Source of the DNA: Streptomyces sp. LUP47B
GTDB taxonomy: Bacteria > Actinomycetota > Actinomycetes > Streptomycetales > Streptomycetaceae
Assembly: GCF_001746295.1 (NCBI RefSeq)
Contig: NZ_MJAH01000002.1
Coordinates: 818,063 to 882,062, forward strand
Length of the DNA: 64,000 nt
Direction: 5' to 3'
Every line of letters begins with the position of its first letter. Position 1 is the stretch's first letter. The notes below the pieces were generated by a model. It was not told the origin of the DNA. It ran no database searches and saw nothing but the letters and a program-made list of their open reading frames with translations. Made by a program: the position numbers and the translations under genes. This document shows, piece after piece, positions 29,057 to 37,937 of this stretch.

Positions 29057-29989
29057 TCAGAAGCGTCCGTCCTGGCACCGGGCCACCCAGTCCGAGGCCG
29101 CCATGAACTCCTCGTCCGAGGTGCCGGTCAGCGGCGCCCGCAGGTCCGCCGGTTCCTTGTCCGCACGCGGGTACGAACCGAGGAACCGCACCTCACGGCA
29201 GATCCGCTTCAGCCCCATCAGCGCCTCCGCCACCCGGCGGTCGGTGATGTGGCCCTCGGCGTCGATGCAGAAGCAGTAGTTGCCGATGCCCGCGCCCGTG
29301 GGCCGGGACTGCAGCAGCATCAGGTTGATACCGCGGGTGGCGAACTCGCCCAGCAGGTCACGCAGCCCGCCGGGGTGGTCGTCGCGCTGCCACAGCACGA
29401 CGGAGGTCTTGTCGGCGCCGGTCGGTGCGGCCGGCCGGGCGGGGCGGCCGACCAGCACGAACCGCGTCTGGGCGTTCTCGGCGTCGTGGATCTCGGTCTC
29501 CAGAGCCTCGAGGCCGTACCGGGCAGCCGCGAACTCACCGGCGAAGGCCGCGTCGTACTGGCCCTCCTGGACCAGCCGGGCCGCGTCGGCGTTCGAGGCG
29601 GCCGACTCCCAGTGGGCGTCCGGGAGGTGCGTCTTGAGCCAGTTGCGCACCTGAGGCTGGGCGGCCGGGTGCGCCGAGACCGTCTTGACGTCCGTGAGCT
29701 TCGTGCCCGGCCTGACCAGCAGCGCGAAGGTGATCGACAGCAGCACCTCGCGGTAGATCATCAGCGGGGCGCCTGCGACCAGTTCGTCGAGGGTGGTGGT
29801 GATGCCGCCCTCGACGGAGTTCTCGATCGGCACGAACGCGGCCTCGGCCTCACCCACGCGCACCGCGTCCAGCGCGGACTGCACCGACACGTAGGGGATC
29901 AGCTCCCGGGTCGCCGCCTCGGGAAGCGTCCGCAGCGCGACTTCGGTGAAGGTGCCCTCAGGGCCGAGATAGGCATAGCTGGCTGGCAT
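29057..29989 (-). CDS. pheA: prephenate dehydratase
   Basis: A 310-residue monofunctional enzyme making phenylpyruvate from prephenate in phenylalanine synthesis. The catalytic domain runs from YAYLGPEGTFTEVAL through VPIENSVEGGITTTLDEL, ending near residue 185 with ENAQTRFVLVGR, the dehydratase signature. An ACT regulatory domain follows (DHPGGLRDLLGEFATRGINL, LQSRP), so feedback by phenylalanine is expected. ATG 29989 follows GGTGAGG. No chorismate mutase domain is present. Confidence 0.96.
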   Translation of the reverse strand: MPASYAYLGPEGTFTEVALRTLPEAATRELIPYVSVQSALDAVRVGEAEAAFVPIENSVEGGITTTLDELVAGAPLMIYREVLLSITFALLVRPGTKLTDVKTVSAHPAAQPQVRNWLKTHLPDAHWESAASNADAARLVQEGQYDAAFAGEFAAARYGLEALETEIHDAENAQTRFVLVGRPARPAAPTGADKTSVVLWQRDDHPGGLRDLLGEFATRGINLMLLQSRPTGAGIGNYCFCIDAEGHITDRRVAEALMGLKRICREVRFLGSYPRADKEPADLRAPLTGTSDEEFMAASDWVARCQDGRF

Positions 29990-30133
29990 GACCTCACCCT
30001 AATGGCCCTTGCGGAACAGGGCGCGGGTGTCTCAGGTCTGCCCCTCCGCTGAGTGAAACCGCGTGACCAAGGGCCGCCCAGGACGTTCGCGTGACCCCGC
30101 GTCGCCACGCCACGCCACGCCCCGCCCGAACCC

Positions 30134-31435
30134 TCACCCCTCCAGCAGCCCCTGCCCCACGTACTCCCCCTCCGCCGCCCCGCCCGGCACCGCGAACAGA
30201 CCGTTCGACTCGTGCCGGATGTACTGGGAGAGGGCGTCGCCGCGGTCGAGTTTGCGCTGGAGCGGGACGAAGCCGCGCAAGGGGTCGGCCTGCCAGCAGA
30301 CGAACAGGAGCCCGGCGTCCGGCACCCCGTCGGCGTCGATGCCGTCGTGGTACGAGAACGGACGGCGCAGGATGGCCGCGCCCCCGTTCTGATCGGGCCG
30401 GGTGATCCGGGCGTGCGCATTGATCGGCACCGCCAGATTCCCCTTCGCGTCCGTCTTCTCCAGGTTCATCGGCGTCGTCTCGGTGCCCCCGGACAGCGCC
30501 GCGCCGTTCGCCTTCCGGCGCCCGATGACGTCCTCCTGGGCCCCCAGGGACAACTTCTCCCAGTCGTCCAACAGCATCCGGATCCGTCGTACGACGGCAT
30601 AGGAGCCGTTCGCCATCCACGCGGGCGTGCCGGATTCCGGGACGAAGATGCGCCGGTCGAAGTCGGACTCGCCCGGCTTCGGATTGCGTGTGCCGTCCAG
30701 CTGGCCCATGAGGTTGCGGGCCGTCATGGGGTGGGCCGTGGCCCCCGGTGTGCGGTTGAAGCCGTTCATCTGCCAGCGGACCTTCGCCGCGCTGCCCGCG
30801 TCCTTCTGGATCGCGCGCAGGGCGTGGAAGGCGACCAGGGCGTCGTCGGCGCCGATCTGCACCCACAGATCGCCGTTGCTGCGGCTCCTGTCGAGTTGGT
30901 CGGAGGAGAAGTCGGGCAGCGGGTCGAGGGCTACCGGCCGCTGCTTCTCCAGCCCGGTGCGGGCGAAGAAGCTGTGCCCGAAGCCGAAGGTCAGCGTCAG
31001 TGAGGAGGGTCCGGCGTCGCGGGCGACATCCGTGTCGTCCGACCCGGAGGCCTCCCCCGCCATCAGCCGGCGAGCCGTCTGTGACCAGCGGCGCAGCAGC
31101 GCGGCGGCCTCCTTGCGGCCCGCGCCCGCCGCCAGGTCGAAGGCGACGAGATGGCCGCGGGCCTGGAGGCCCTCGGTGATGCCGGGCTGATGTTTCACGT
31201 GGAACATCACCTCGGTGCTGCCCACGGAGGTCAGCGGAGTAGCCGCGGCGGGCGCGGAGGCGTACCCCACGGCTCCGCCGGCCGCGCCCAGGACGAGCCC
31301 GGTGGCGCCGGCGGTGCCGAGCAGGGCGCGCCGCGAGATGCCGCTGCCGGCCGGGATGCCCCCCGCGGCGGAGGTGCTCTCCTCGACCGAGCCGCTCTCT
31401 TCGGGGCCGGCGACGGGAATGGACTGTTCAGCCAT
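30134..31435 (-). CDS. dtpA: Tat-exported DyP-type haem peroxidase
   Basis: A 433-residue dye-decolourising peroxidase. The N-terminus has a twin-arginine signal (ISRRALLGTAGATGLVLGAA), so it is exported folded with haem. The DyP signature GQLDGTRNP supplies the distal Asp; NAHARITRP contains the likely proximal His. In S. lividans the orthologous gene in this operon is DtpA, needed with Sco and the PCuAC chaperone for maturation of the copper oxidase GlxA and development; EfeB is the related iron-system name, but no efeU/efeO is here. Codons for FHVKH near residue 78 overlap a parS-type palindrome. It starts 9 bases after copCD. Confidence 0.92.
   Translation of the reverse strand: MAEQSIPVAGPEESGSVEESTSAAGGIPAGSGISRRALLGTAGATGLVLGAAGGAVGYASAPAAATPLTSVGSTEVMFHVKHQPGITEGLQARGHLVAFDLAAGAGRKEAAALLRRWSQTARRLMAGEASGSDDTDVARDAGPSSLTLTFGFGHSFFARTGLEKQRPVALDPLPDFSSDQLDRSRSNGDLWVQIGADDALVAFHALRAIQKDAGSAAKVRWQMNGFNRTPGATAHPMTARNLMGQLDGTRNPKPGESDFDRRIFVPESGTPAWMANGSYAVVRRIRMLLDDWEKLSLGAQEDVIGRRKANGAALSGGTETTPMNLEKTDAKGNLAVPINAHARITRPDQNGGAAILRRPFSYHDGIDADGVPDAGLLFVCWQADPLRGFVPLQRKLDRGDALSQYIRHESNGLFAVPGGAAEGEYVGQGLLEG
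31192..31205. other. parS-type site inside dtpA
   Basis: Reverse strand TGTTCCACGTGAAACA fits the B. subtilis Spo0J consensus TGTTNCACGTGAAACA exactly. It encodes Met-Phe-His-Val-Lys-His of the peroxidase. Confidence 0.82.
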
Positions 31436-31443
31436 GGTGCGGT

Positions 31444-33348
31444 TCAGCCGATCTGCGCGTTCTTGGAGACGGTCGTCTGGTCGATGTCGGAGGTCCGCAC
31501 GGTCACGGCGATCTTCCAGTCGCCCGCCATGGGGATCTGCACTCCGCTCGCCGACCAGTGGCCGGTGGTGATGTGGTCGGGGGTGATGGCCAGCGGCCCG
31601 ATCTTCTTGGCCTCCAGGGTGAGGGCGACCTTCACCTCGGGGATGTCGAAGGCACGGCCGTTGGGCCGCTGGACGTAGACATGCATCTCGTTGCCGCCCA
31701 CGCGCGCGGGATCGACGTCCACGGTCACCACGCCCTTGCCGTCCGCGCCGCCGGTGTCGAAGGACATGTCCAGGGTCACCGCCCCGGACCCGGCCGACGC
31801 CGAGGAGGAGGACGACGAAGAGGAGGAAGCCGCCTTGGCCGCCTTGGCGTCCTCCTCCGTACGGCCGGGCTCGGTCTGGGTCAGCACGGTCGTGACCGCC
31901 AGCAGCACGACCGCGACACCGGCCTCGGCGAGCACCGAGCGGCGCAGCCCGAACCGGTGCGGATCGGCGTCCCGCGTCCGCTTCTGCCGCGCGGTGTCCA
32001 TCGCGGCCTGCTGCCGGGCGAGCTGAGCGGCCCGCTTGGAGCCGCCGCCCTTGGACTTGCCGGAGCCGGACGCACTCGCAGCCACCCGCTCCTTCTGAGG
32101 TGCCCGCTTGTTCTGCCGTACGACGGTGTCGGCCAGCTGGGCCGTCCACCGCCGCGAGATGAATGCGATGCCGACCAGCAGCGCCACCAGCCCGATCTTG
32201 ACCAGCAGCAGCTGCCCGTACCGGGTCCCGGTGAACGCCGACCAGGAGCCGAGCTGCCGCCAGGACTGGTACACGCCGGTCGCGATCAGCGCGACCACGC
32301 TGCCGAAGGCGACCTGGGAGAACCGTCGTACGGCGGCCGACTCGATCGGCGCGTCGGAACGGTACAGCGCGACGAGCAGTGCGGTCAGCCCGCCGAGCCA
32401 GGTGGCGACGGCCAGCAGGTGGACGACGTCGACGGGCATCGCGATGCCCGCCTGGAGCCCGACCGAGGCGTGCTCGGCCATCGCCCAGCTCGCCGCGAGT
32501 CCGGCCGCGACGACGGTTCCGCCGATCGCGAGTCCGAAGGTGAGGTCCCGCTTCTCCTCGTCCTCGCGCTTGTCATAGGCCCCGAAGAGCACGGAGATGA
32601 AGAGCGCCGCCGCCGCGAGCAGCAGCAGCCGGGACACGAGGGCCGCGCCCGCCTTGGTCTGGAGCACGTTTCCGAGCAGGTCCAGGTCGAAGACGTCCCC
32701 GACCTTCCCGGAGCTCGTGTAGGAGCCGCGCAGGAGGAGCAGCAGCAGAGTGGACGAGGTCAGTGTGAGCCAGCCGCCGACGACGAGCCGCTGCATGGGC
32801 TTCACACCGGCGCCGCGCTGCCAGCAGCCGAGCACGAACGCGGCGCCGCCGACCAGCACGATGAAACCGGCGTACGACATGTACCGCCCGAAGCCGTACA
32901 GCCAGCCGACGACCCCTCCGCCCGCCGTCTCCCCGGAGACCGAGACGGAGGTGGTCGAGGGGGCGCCGACGGAGAAGGTGTAGGCGCCGGCGACGGGGTG
33001 GCTGTCGGCGGAGACGACCTGGTAGGTGACGGTGTACGTGCCGTCGGGCAGGCCGCTGTGGACCTTGATGCCGTACGTCGTGCCGCTGACCTCGAACGGC
33101 TTGCCCTGCTGGACGGCCTTGCCCTTGGGGTCGAGGACCCGCAGCGAGTCGTTCGACAAGGCGACCTTCTCGGAGAAGGTCAGTGAGACCTGGTCGGGCG
33201 CCTTGTCGACCACCACCCCCTGCTGGGGGTCGCTGCCGGTGAGCGCGGCATGCGCGGAGGCAGGCCCGGCCGTGGTCAGCAGCAGGCCGCACGCGGCCAG
33301 GAGCAGCAGTACCAGGGTCCGGACGCGGGGGGTGATGGTCTGCGTCAA
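31444..33348 (-). CDS. copCD: CopC-CopD copper transport fusion protein
   Basis: A 634-residue membrane protein with a signal peptide, a CopC-like domain (about 33-127, beginning HAALTGSDP with the N-terminal His ligand and DGTYTVTYQVVSADSHPVAG), then about eight membrane helices of the CopD type with conserved His (WAMAEHASVG, DVVHLLAVATWLGG). A Lys/Arg-rich cytoplasmic linker follows, then another helix, a serine run of about ten residues and an extracytoplasmic beta-rich domain. The start is a rare TTG at 33348, strongly supported by GGAGGG seven bases upstream and the following signal peptide. It is presumed to move copper across the membrane for secreted cuproenzymes. Confidence 0.9.
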   Translation of the reverse strand: MTQTITPRVRTLVLLLLAACGLLLTTAGPASAHAALTGSDPQQGVVVDKAPDQVSLTFSEKVALSNDSLRVLDPKGKAVQQGKPFEVSGTTYGIKVHSGLPDGTYTVTYQVVSADSHPVAGAYTFSVGAPSTTSVSVSGETAGGGVVGWLYGFGRYMSYAGFIVLVGGAAFVLGCWQRGAGVKPMQRLVVGGWLTLTSSTLLLLLLRGSYTSSGKVGDVFDLDLLGNVLQTKAGAALVSRLLLLAAAALFISVLFGAYDKREDEEKRDLTFGLAIGGTVVAAGLAASWAMAEHASVGLQAGIAMPVDVVHLLAVATWLGGLTALLVALYRSDAPIESAAVRRFSQVAFGSVVALIATGVYQSWRQLGSWSAFTGTRYGQLLLVKIGLVALLVGIAFISRRWTAQLADTVVRQNKRAPQKERVAASASGSGKSKGGGSKRAAQLARQQAAMDTARQKRTRDADPHRFGLRRSVLAEAGVAVVLLAVTTVLTQTEPGRTEEDAKAAKAASSSSSSSSSASAGSGAVTLDMSFDTGGADGKGVVTVDVDPARVGGNEMHVYVQRPNGRAFDIPEVKVALTLEAKKIGPLAITPDHITTGHWSASGVQIPMAGDWKIAVTVRTSDIDQTTVSKNAQIG

Positions 33349-33361
33349 GGTGATCCCTCCC

Positions 33362-33814
33362 TCAGTGTCCGGTCTTCGGGACGTACGTCGCCGACTTCAC
33401 CGGCATCTTCACGACGACGGGGTCGGACTTGGCGAAGTGCAGTTCGACGGTGACCGTCTGCCCCTGCTTCGGAGCCTGCTTCAGCTTGTCGAACATCAGA
33501 TGGTTGGCGCCGCTTTTGAACACGAGTTGACCGTGGGCGGGCACGGAGAGGCTGGACACCTGCTCCATCGCGCCGCCGGATGTCTCGTGCATGGTGACCT
33601 CGCCGTCGTCGCTGGTGACCGAGGTCAGCTCGGCCTTCGACGAGCCGGAGTTGGAGATGGTCAGGAAACCGGCGGCCATGTCGGCGGAGACGGGCTGCGG
33701 GATGTAGGCGCCGGAGACGGTGAGCCCTCCCGGGGAGCCGTCGGAATCCGAACAGCCCGCCAGCAGCAGGACCGCCCCCGTCAGTACGGCGAGCCCGGTG
33801 GACGTACGGTTCAC
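33362..33814 (-). CDS. ecuC: PCu(A)C-family copper chaperone lipoprotein
   Basis: A 150-residue lipoprotein (lipobox LLAGC near residue 21). The copper motif H-M-x-M...H-x-M is visible as TMHETSGGAMEQ and GANHLMF. PCuAC proteins pass Cu(I) to Sco or cytochrome oxidase outside the membrane. The S. lividans orthologue ECuC hands copper to Sco. GTG 33814 overlaps the sco stop by GTGA, coupling the two partner proteins. Confidence 0.92.
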   Translation of the reverse strand: MNRTSTGLAVLTGAVLLLAGCSDSDGSPGGLTVSGAYIPQPVSADMAAGFLTISNSGSSKAELTSVTSDDGEVTMHETSGGAMEQVSSLSVPAHGQLVFKSGANHLMFDKLKQAPKQGQTVTVELHFAKSDPVVVKMPVKSATYVPKTGH

Positions 33815-34467
33815 GGGTTCTGCCCCTTGATGATCTTGGGCAGGTCCTTGGTGTAGTCGTCGACGGTGGCGTCCTCGCCGTAGAGGACGTACCCCTCGTC
33901 GGTCTTCGGGGAGAAGGCGACGACCTGGGTGCCGTGCACCGAGACTGTCTTGCCGGTCTTCTTGTCCTTGTGGGACGGCTCGATGGAGATGCCGAGGGTG
34001 CGGGCGCTCGCCTGGATGGTGGCGAAGTCGCCGGTCAGGCCCACGAACCGGGTGTCGATGCCCTTGAGCCACTTGCCGAGTTCGACCGGGGTGTCGCGGG
34101 CCGGGTCGGTGGTGACGAACACGACGGTCAGCTTGTCCTGCTCGGACTTCGGCAGCTGCTTCTTCGCGACGGCGATGTTGTTCATCGTGAGCGGGCAGAT
34201 GTCGGGGCAGTGGGTGTAGCCGAAGTAGATCAGCGTCGGCTTGCCTGCGGTCTCCTTGCGGAGGTCGTACTTCCCGCCCTTGGTGTCGGTGAGGACCAGG
34301 TCCGGCTTCTCGAACGGCTGGTCGAGGACGGTGGCGGCCTTGTCGGCGCCGGCCTCCTCCGAGACCACGGAAACGGGCGAGTTGCTGTCGTCACCGCTGC
34401 CGCAGGCGGAGAGGGTCAGGGTGGCGGCGGCGATCAGCGCGGCCGCGGCGAACGTCTTCTTGCGCAT
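33811..34467 (-). CDS. sco: Sco1/SenC-type copper metallochaperone lipoprotein
   Basis: A 218-residue lipoprotein (LSACGSGDD) with a thioredoxin-like fold. The copper ligands are CPDIC (about residues 88-92) and the distal His in VHGTQVV. Sco delivers copper to the CuA site of cytochrome oxidase and, in Streptomyces, to GlxA. The ATG at 34467 has only a weak GGGA site. It lies between YcnI and ECuC in the same operon, after a hairpin. Confidence 0.95.
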   Translation of the reverse strand: MRKKTFAAAALIAAATLTLSACGSGDDSNSPVSVVSEEAGADKAATVLDQPFEKPDLVLTDTKGGKYDLRKETAGKPTLIYFGYTHCPDICPLTMNNIAVAKKQLPKSEQDKLTVVFVTTDPARDTPVELGKWLKGIDTRFVGLTGDFATIQASARTLGISIEPSHKDKKTGKTVSVHGTQVVAFSPKTDEGYVLYGEDATVDDYTKDLPKIIKGQNP

Positions 34468-34498
34468 ATCAAAATGTCCCAGAGGTAAGAATTCCGGT

Positions 34499-34528
34499 GC
34501 GCGCCGGGGCCGTACGACCCCGGCGCGC
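34499..34528 (-). terminator. strong hairpin between ycnI and sco
   Basis: GCGCGCCGGGG pairs perfectly with CCCCGGCGCGC over an 8-base loop. Inside the operon it may act as partial terminator or as an mRNA stability element separating ycnI from sco. Confidence 0.6.
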
Positions 34529-34544
34529 CTCCCGCGAAACAGGG

Positions 34545-35291
34545 TCAGGCGTCGCTGCGCCGACGACCGGCGAGCACGCCGTAGGCCACGCCCAGGGCGC
34601 CGACGACGATGCCCACCACACCGAGGACGCGGGCGGTGGTGTCACTGCTGTCGCCGGTGGCGGCCTCGGTGGTCGCGGCGGCGTTCTCGGTCTTGGCGTC
34701 CGCGTTCTCGGCGGCCGTCGAGCCGTGGTGTCCGTCCTCGGAGGCCGCGGACAGGGCGAGGACGGGAGCCGGCGTCTCGGGCTCCTCCGCGCCGTCCTCC
34801 TGCACCTCGATCCAGCGCACGACCTCCTTGTTGGAGTACGTCTGGATCGCCTTGAAGACCAGTTCGTCGGCGTTCTCGGGCAGGGCGCCGATCGAGACCG
34901 GGAACTTTTCGAAGTAGCCGGTCGGGATGCCGCTGTCCTTGGTGGCGGCGGTCCAGGTGACCTTGGAGACGGCCTCGGTGATCTGCTCGCCGTGCAGTTC
35001 GAGCGGCTTGGCGAGCTTGGACTTGGTGACCTCGATCTTCCAGCCGGCCATCGGCTCCGGCATGACCGAGGCCAGCGGGTGGTCGGTCGGGAAGTTGACC
35101 TCGAGCTTGGTGGTGGAGGCGTTGTCGCGCTCGTTGGGAACCTTGAAGTCCACGACCGCGTAACCGCCCTTGGCGGCGGTGCCCTCGGCGGCCACGCTGA
35201 CGTGCGCGAAGGCGGGTGAGGACAAGACGATGACGGCACTGACGGCGGTGGCGGCGACGGCACCGGTGGCGGCGAGACGAGAAGCCTTCAT
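34545..35291 (-). CDS. ycnI: YcnI-like copper-binding protein (DUF1775)
   Basis: A 248-residue exported protein. After the signal peptide (cleavage at SSPAFA) the mature protein begins HVSV, placing a histidine at the N-terminus as in the copper-binding YcnI family. DUF1775 spans about residues 32-165. A Glu/Ala/Thr-rich spacer with GHHGS follows, then one C-terminal membrane helix (GVVGIVVGALGVAYGVLAG) and RRR anchor. ATG 35291 follows GGAG; the ATG three codons earlier is less well placed. It is part of the copper operon. Confidence 0.9.
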   Translation of the reverse strand: MKASRLAATGAVAATAVSAVIVLSSPAFAHVSVAAEGTAAKGGYAVVDFKVPNERDNASTTKLEVNFPTDHPLASVMPEPMAGWKIEVTKSKLAKPLELHGEQITEAVSKVTWTAATKDSGIPTGYFEKFPVSIGALPENADELVFKAIQTYSNKEVVRWIEVQEDGAEEPETPAPVLALSAASEDGHHGSTAAENADAKTENAAATTEAATGDSSDTTARVLGVVGIVVGALGVAYGVLAGRRRSDA

Positions 35292-35426
35292 GAAGAGCAC
35301 TCCGCTTCGAAAGGGGTTCCGTGAAGAGGGATACGCGTGAGCACACGCGCGTGCCGCACGACGGCGGCCCCTTCCACACGTCCCTCAGGAATGTCCTTCA
35401 GGATGCGGATCGGTGATCGCGTCGCG

Positions 35427-36245
35427 TCAGGCGGCGAGAACGAGTCCGGCGGCGGCCGGGGGGCCGCGCCTGATCACCGTGTGCTGGAGTGCCGCGGTAC
35501 ACGGTCGGGGCGGCGCGAGCGACGCCGCCAGCGGGGCGCGTGGTCCGGCCTCGGGCGCTCCCGGCAGCCCCGCACGCAGGGCGCGTACCAGCGCGAGGGC
35601 CCCCCGCAGGGACCGTACGAGCGCCCCTTCCGCGACCGAATGCGCCGAGCACGTGGACAGTTCGGCGAGGCGCAGCAGCGCCAGGTCCCCGTGCCGCAGC
35701 AGCCACCCAGCGGCGACGGCCGCGATGACGTGCCCGAGGACCATCGGCAGGGACGGCCAGACGGAGGAGCCGGTCATGGCGTCCGCGGAAGGGTGCGCCA
35801 TGGTGGTGCCCGTCCCGGGCCGGAGCCGGGCGTCGGTGAGGATCTTCTGCGCCTGCGCCGGGCTGATCGCCGCGGCGGTGGTCCCGCACAGCAGCCGCGC
35901 GGCCTGCTGGACCAGCGTGGCGTCGGACGCCGGCTGAGCGGACGACATCGACGCCATGGACGACATCGCCGTCGTGCCGTGCTGCCCGAGCCCGAACAGC
36001 ACGTGCAGCACGGTCTGTCCGACCGCCAGCAGCGTCGCGATCCCCGCCAGTGAGCGCTCGCGCCCGGCAAGCGGTGCCACGACGAGAACGGCCCCGACGA
36101 ACCCCGCACCGAGCGTCCACCACGGCACCGTGGCGCAGGAGGCGATCGAGTGACCGGCCGCGGCCAGCACGACGCAGACCGCGGCGAACACCGCGGCCCG
36201 CAGAACCCGGAGATCCCCTCCGGAGCGCGCGTGGGGGGCAGTCAT
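35427..36245 (-). CDS. hypothetical multi-helix membrane protein of the copper operon
   Basis: A 272-residue protein with about four hydrophobic helices (roughly 17-33, 40-60, 66-85, 165-183) and an external Met/His/Ser-rich loop (GLGQHGTTAMSSMASMSS, then GTTMAHPSADAMTG). Met- and His-rich loops of this kind often bind Cu(I). The C-terminal third is Ala/Pro/Arg-rich and probably disordered. It is the first gene of the minus-strand copper operon. No family name is recognised. Confidence 0.75.
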   Translation of the reverse strand: MTAPHARSGGDLRVLRAAVFAAVCVVLAAAGHSIASCATVPWWTLGAGFVGAVLVVAPLAGRERSLAGIATLLAVGQTVLHVLFGLGQHGTTAMSSMASMSSAQPASDATLVQQAARLLCGTTAAAISPAQAQKILTDARLRPGTGTTMAHPSADAMTGSSVWPSLPMVLGHVIAAVAAGWLLRHGDLALLRLAELSTCSAHSVAEGALVRSLRGALALVRALRAGLPGAPEAGPRAPLAASLAPPRPCTAALQHTVIRRGPPAAAGLVLAA

Positions 36246-36475
36246 GGCGGGCTCATCATCGCACTGGGCTTATGACCGCCATACGGCAGGTCCACAAGAT
36301 GACGTACGGGGTGTACGACCGGAAGGTCACTTCTGACCCGGGCTGCCCCACATACACCGGTCATTGCGCCCGGCGCATCCCCCATATGGGCGGCATCACG
36401 TCAACGATGTGCTTACACCGGGGCACGCGCGGCAATACGTAACGGTATGTCGAGCCGCGGCCAGGAGGCTGGAGC

Positions 36476-36919
36476 ATGAGCATCTGGTGGTCACTCCATC
36501 TGCGCCGCGAGGCTGCGAGCGTTCCGCTCGCCCGGCGCCTGCTGCTCGGCACCATGGAGACCGCGGGCGTCGACCCGGACGTCTCCTACGACCTCTCCCT
36601 CGCTCTCAGCGAGGCCTGCGCCAACGCCGTGGAGCACGGCGGGGAGAGCGGGGTGCCGGACTCCTCGGCGGCGTACCGGGTCACCGCCTATCTCGACGGC
36701 GAGAAGTGCCGTATCGAGGTCACCGACTCCGGCCCGGGTTTCCCGCCCGTGCGGCCGCCCCGCCCGACCCCCATGGAGGCGGAGAACGGCCGCGGCCTCT
36801 GTCTCATCCGCGAACTCGCCGACCACGTCCAGATCGGCAACAAACCGGGCCGTGGCGCCGTGGTGAGCTTCGACAAGATCCTCAAGTGGCGGAAGGACGC
36901 GCCGCTGATGGCGGTGTGA
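36476..36919 (+). CDS. RsbW-like ATP-binding regulator
   Basis: A 147-residue single-domain GHKL ATPase of the anti-sigma-factor kinase type: N-box LSEACANAVEHGG, G1 box VTDSGPGFPP and G2 NGRGLCLIRELADHV. Such proteins bind sigma or anti-anti-sigma factors in partner-switching networks, very numerous in Streptomyces. No sigma or STAS gene is adjacent. ATG 36476 follows GGAG. It is divergent from the copper operon across 230 bp. Confidence 0.88.
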   Translation: MSIWWSLHLRREAASVPLARRLLLGTMETAGVDPDVSYDLSLALSEACANAVEHGGESGVPDSSAAYRVTAYLDGEKCRIEVTDSGPGFPPVRPPRPTPMEAENGRGLCLIRELADHVQIGNKPGRGAVVSFDKILKWRKDAPLMAV

Positions 36920-37007
36920 ACCGGGGACTTCAGCTTTTTCAGCATCCTCAGGTTGCGCACAGCGTCCCCTCAAGGTCCTGACGGACAGGATCCCTACGTT
37001 CCTGGCC

Positions 37008-37928
37008 ATGACGGGAAACCACAGGAACTCCAGCATCACCCGGCGCCGCGCCCTCGTGGTGACCGGCGGAACGGTCGCGGCGGGCGGGTTCGCCGTCGCG
37101 GGGTACCAGTCGGCCTTCGCCGACGCCACGGACAGCACCGGGGCGACGGCCACCGGCGCGTGCATGACGCTCATGTCGAGCGTCACCGAAGGTCCGTACT
37201 ATCTCGACGGCGCCCTGGTCAGAAAGGACATCACCGAGGGCAAGAGCGGTGTCCCGCTGACGCTGCGGCTGACCGTCGTGGACGCCACCGACGGCTGCAC
37301 CCCGGTCAAGGGCGCGGCTGTTGAGATCTGGCACTGCGATGCCTGGGGCTACTACTCCGGCTACACCACCGCCAACCCCGGCGGGTCCGCGCCCGCGGAG
37401 AGCGAGGACGGCTCGACCGCGAACGACAACACCTACCTGCGCGGCTACCAGATCGCGAACGCCAACGGGGTCGTGAAGTTCGAGACGATCTTCCCGGGCT
37501 GGTACACCCCGCGCACCTGCCACATCCACGTTAAGGTGCACACCGGCGGCGAGAAGGAGGACGGCACCTACGAGGGCGGCACGGTCAATTACACCGGCCA
37601 GCTGTTCTTCGACGACACGATCGCCGAGGAGATCTTCGCGCTGGAGCCCTACTCCCGGCACTCCGGCAGCTACACGACCCTCGACGACGACATGGTCTAC
37701 GACGGCGGCGGCGCCTCCAGCGGCCTGCTCACCCTCAAGGCCGTGCACAAGGCCGACCCGTCCAAGGGCTACAAGGGCTCCCTGAGCCTCGCCATCGACC
37801 CGGACGCCGAGAACACGGGCGCGGGCAGCGGGGGTGGCGGCACGCCTCCGAGCGGGGCCCCGTCGGGCGAACCGCCGAGCGGCGCTCCGTCCGAAAGTGC
37901 CAGTCCCTCGGCCTCCGCGTCCTCATAA
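37008..37928 (+). CDS. Tat-exported intradiol ring-cleavage dioxygenase
   Basis: A 306-residue secreted enzyme. The twin-arginine signal (SITRRRALVVTGGTVAAGGF) is followed by a catechol-dioxygenase beta-sandwich with EGPYYLDG, VEIWHCDAWGYYSGY, YLRGYQ and GWYTPRTCHIHVKVH, giving the expected Tyr and His iron ligands. The C-terminal ~45 residues are a Gly/Pro/Ser tail (PPSGAPSGEPPSGAPSES). Extracellular intradiol dioxygenases in Streptomyces act on catechols and lignin-derived aromatics. No clear ribosome site is seen. The CitG-like gene follows after 9 bases. Confidence 0.9.
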   Translation: MTGNHRNSSITRRRALVVTGGTVAAGGFAVAGYQSAFADATDSTGATATGACMTLMSSVTEGPYYLDGALVRKDITEGKSGVPLTLRLTVVDATDGCTPVKGAAVEIWHCDAWGYYSGYTTANPGGSAPAESEDGSTANDNTYLRGYQIANANGVVKFETIFPGWYTPRTCHIHVKVHTGGEKEDGTYEGGTVNYTGQLFFDDTIAEEIFALEPYSRHSGSYTTLDDDMVYDGGGASSGLLTLKAVHKADPSKGYKGSLSLAIDPDAENTGAGSGGGGTPPSGAPSGEPPSGAPSESASPSASASS

Positions 37929-37937
37929 GGTACGGCC

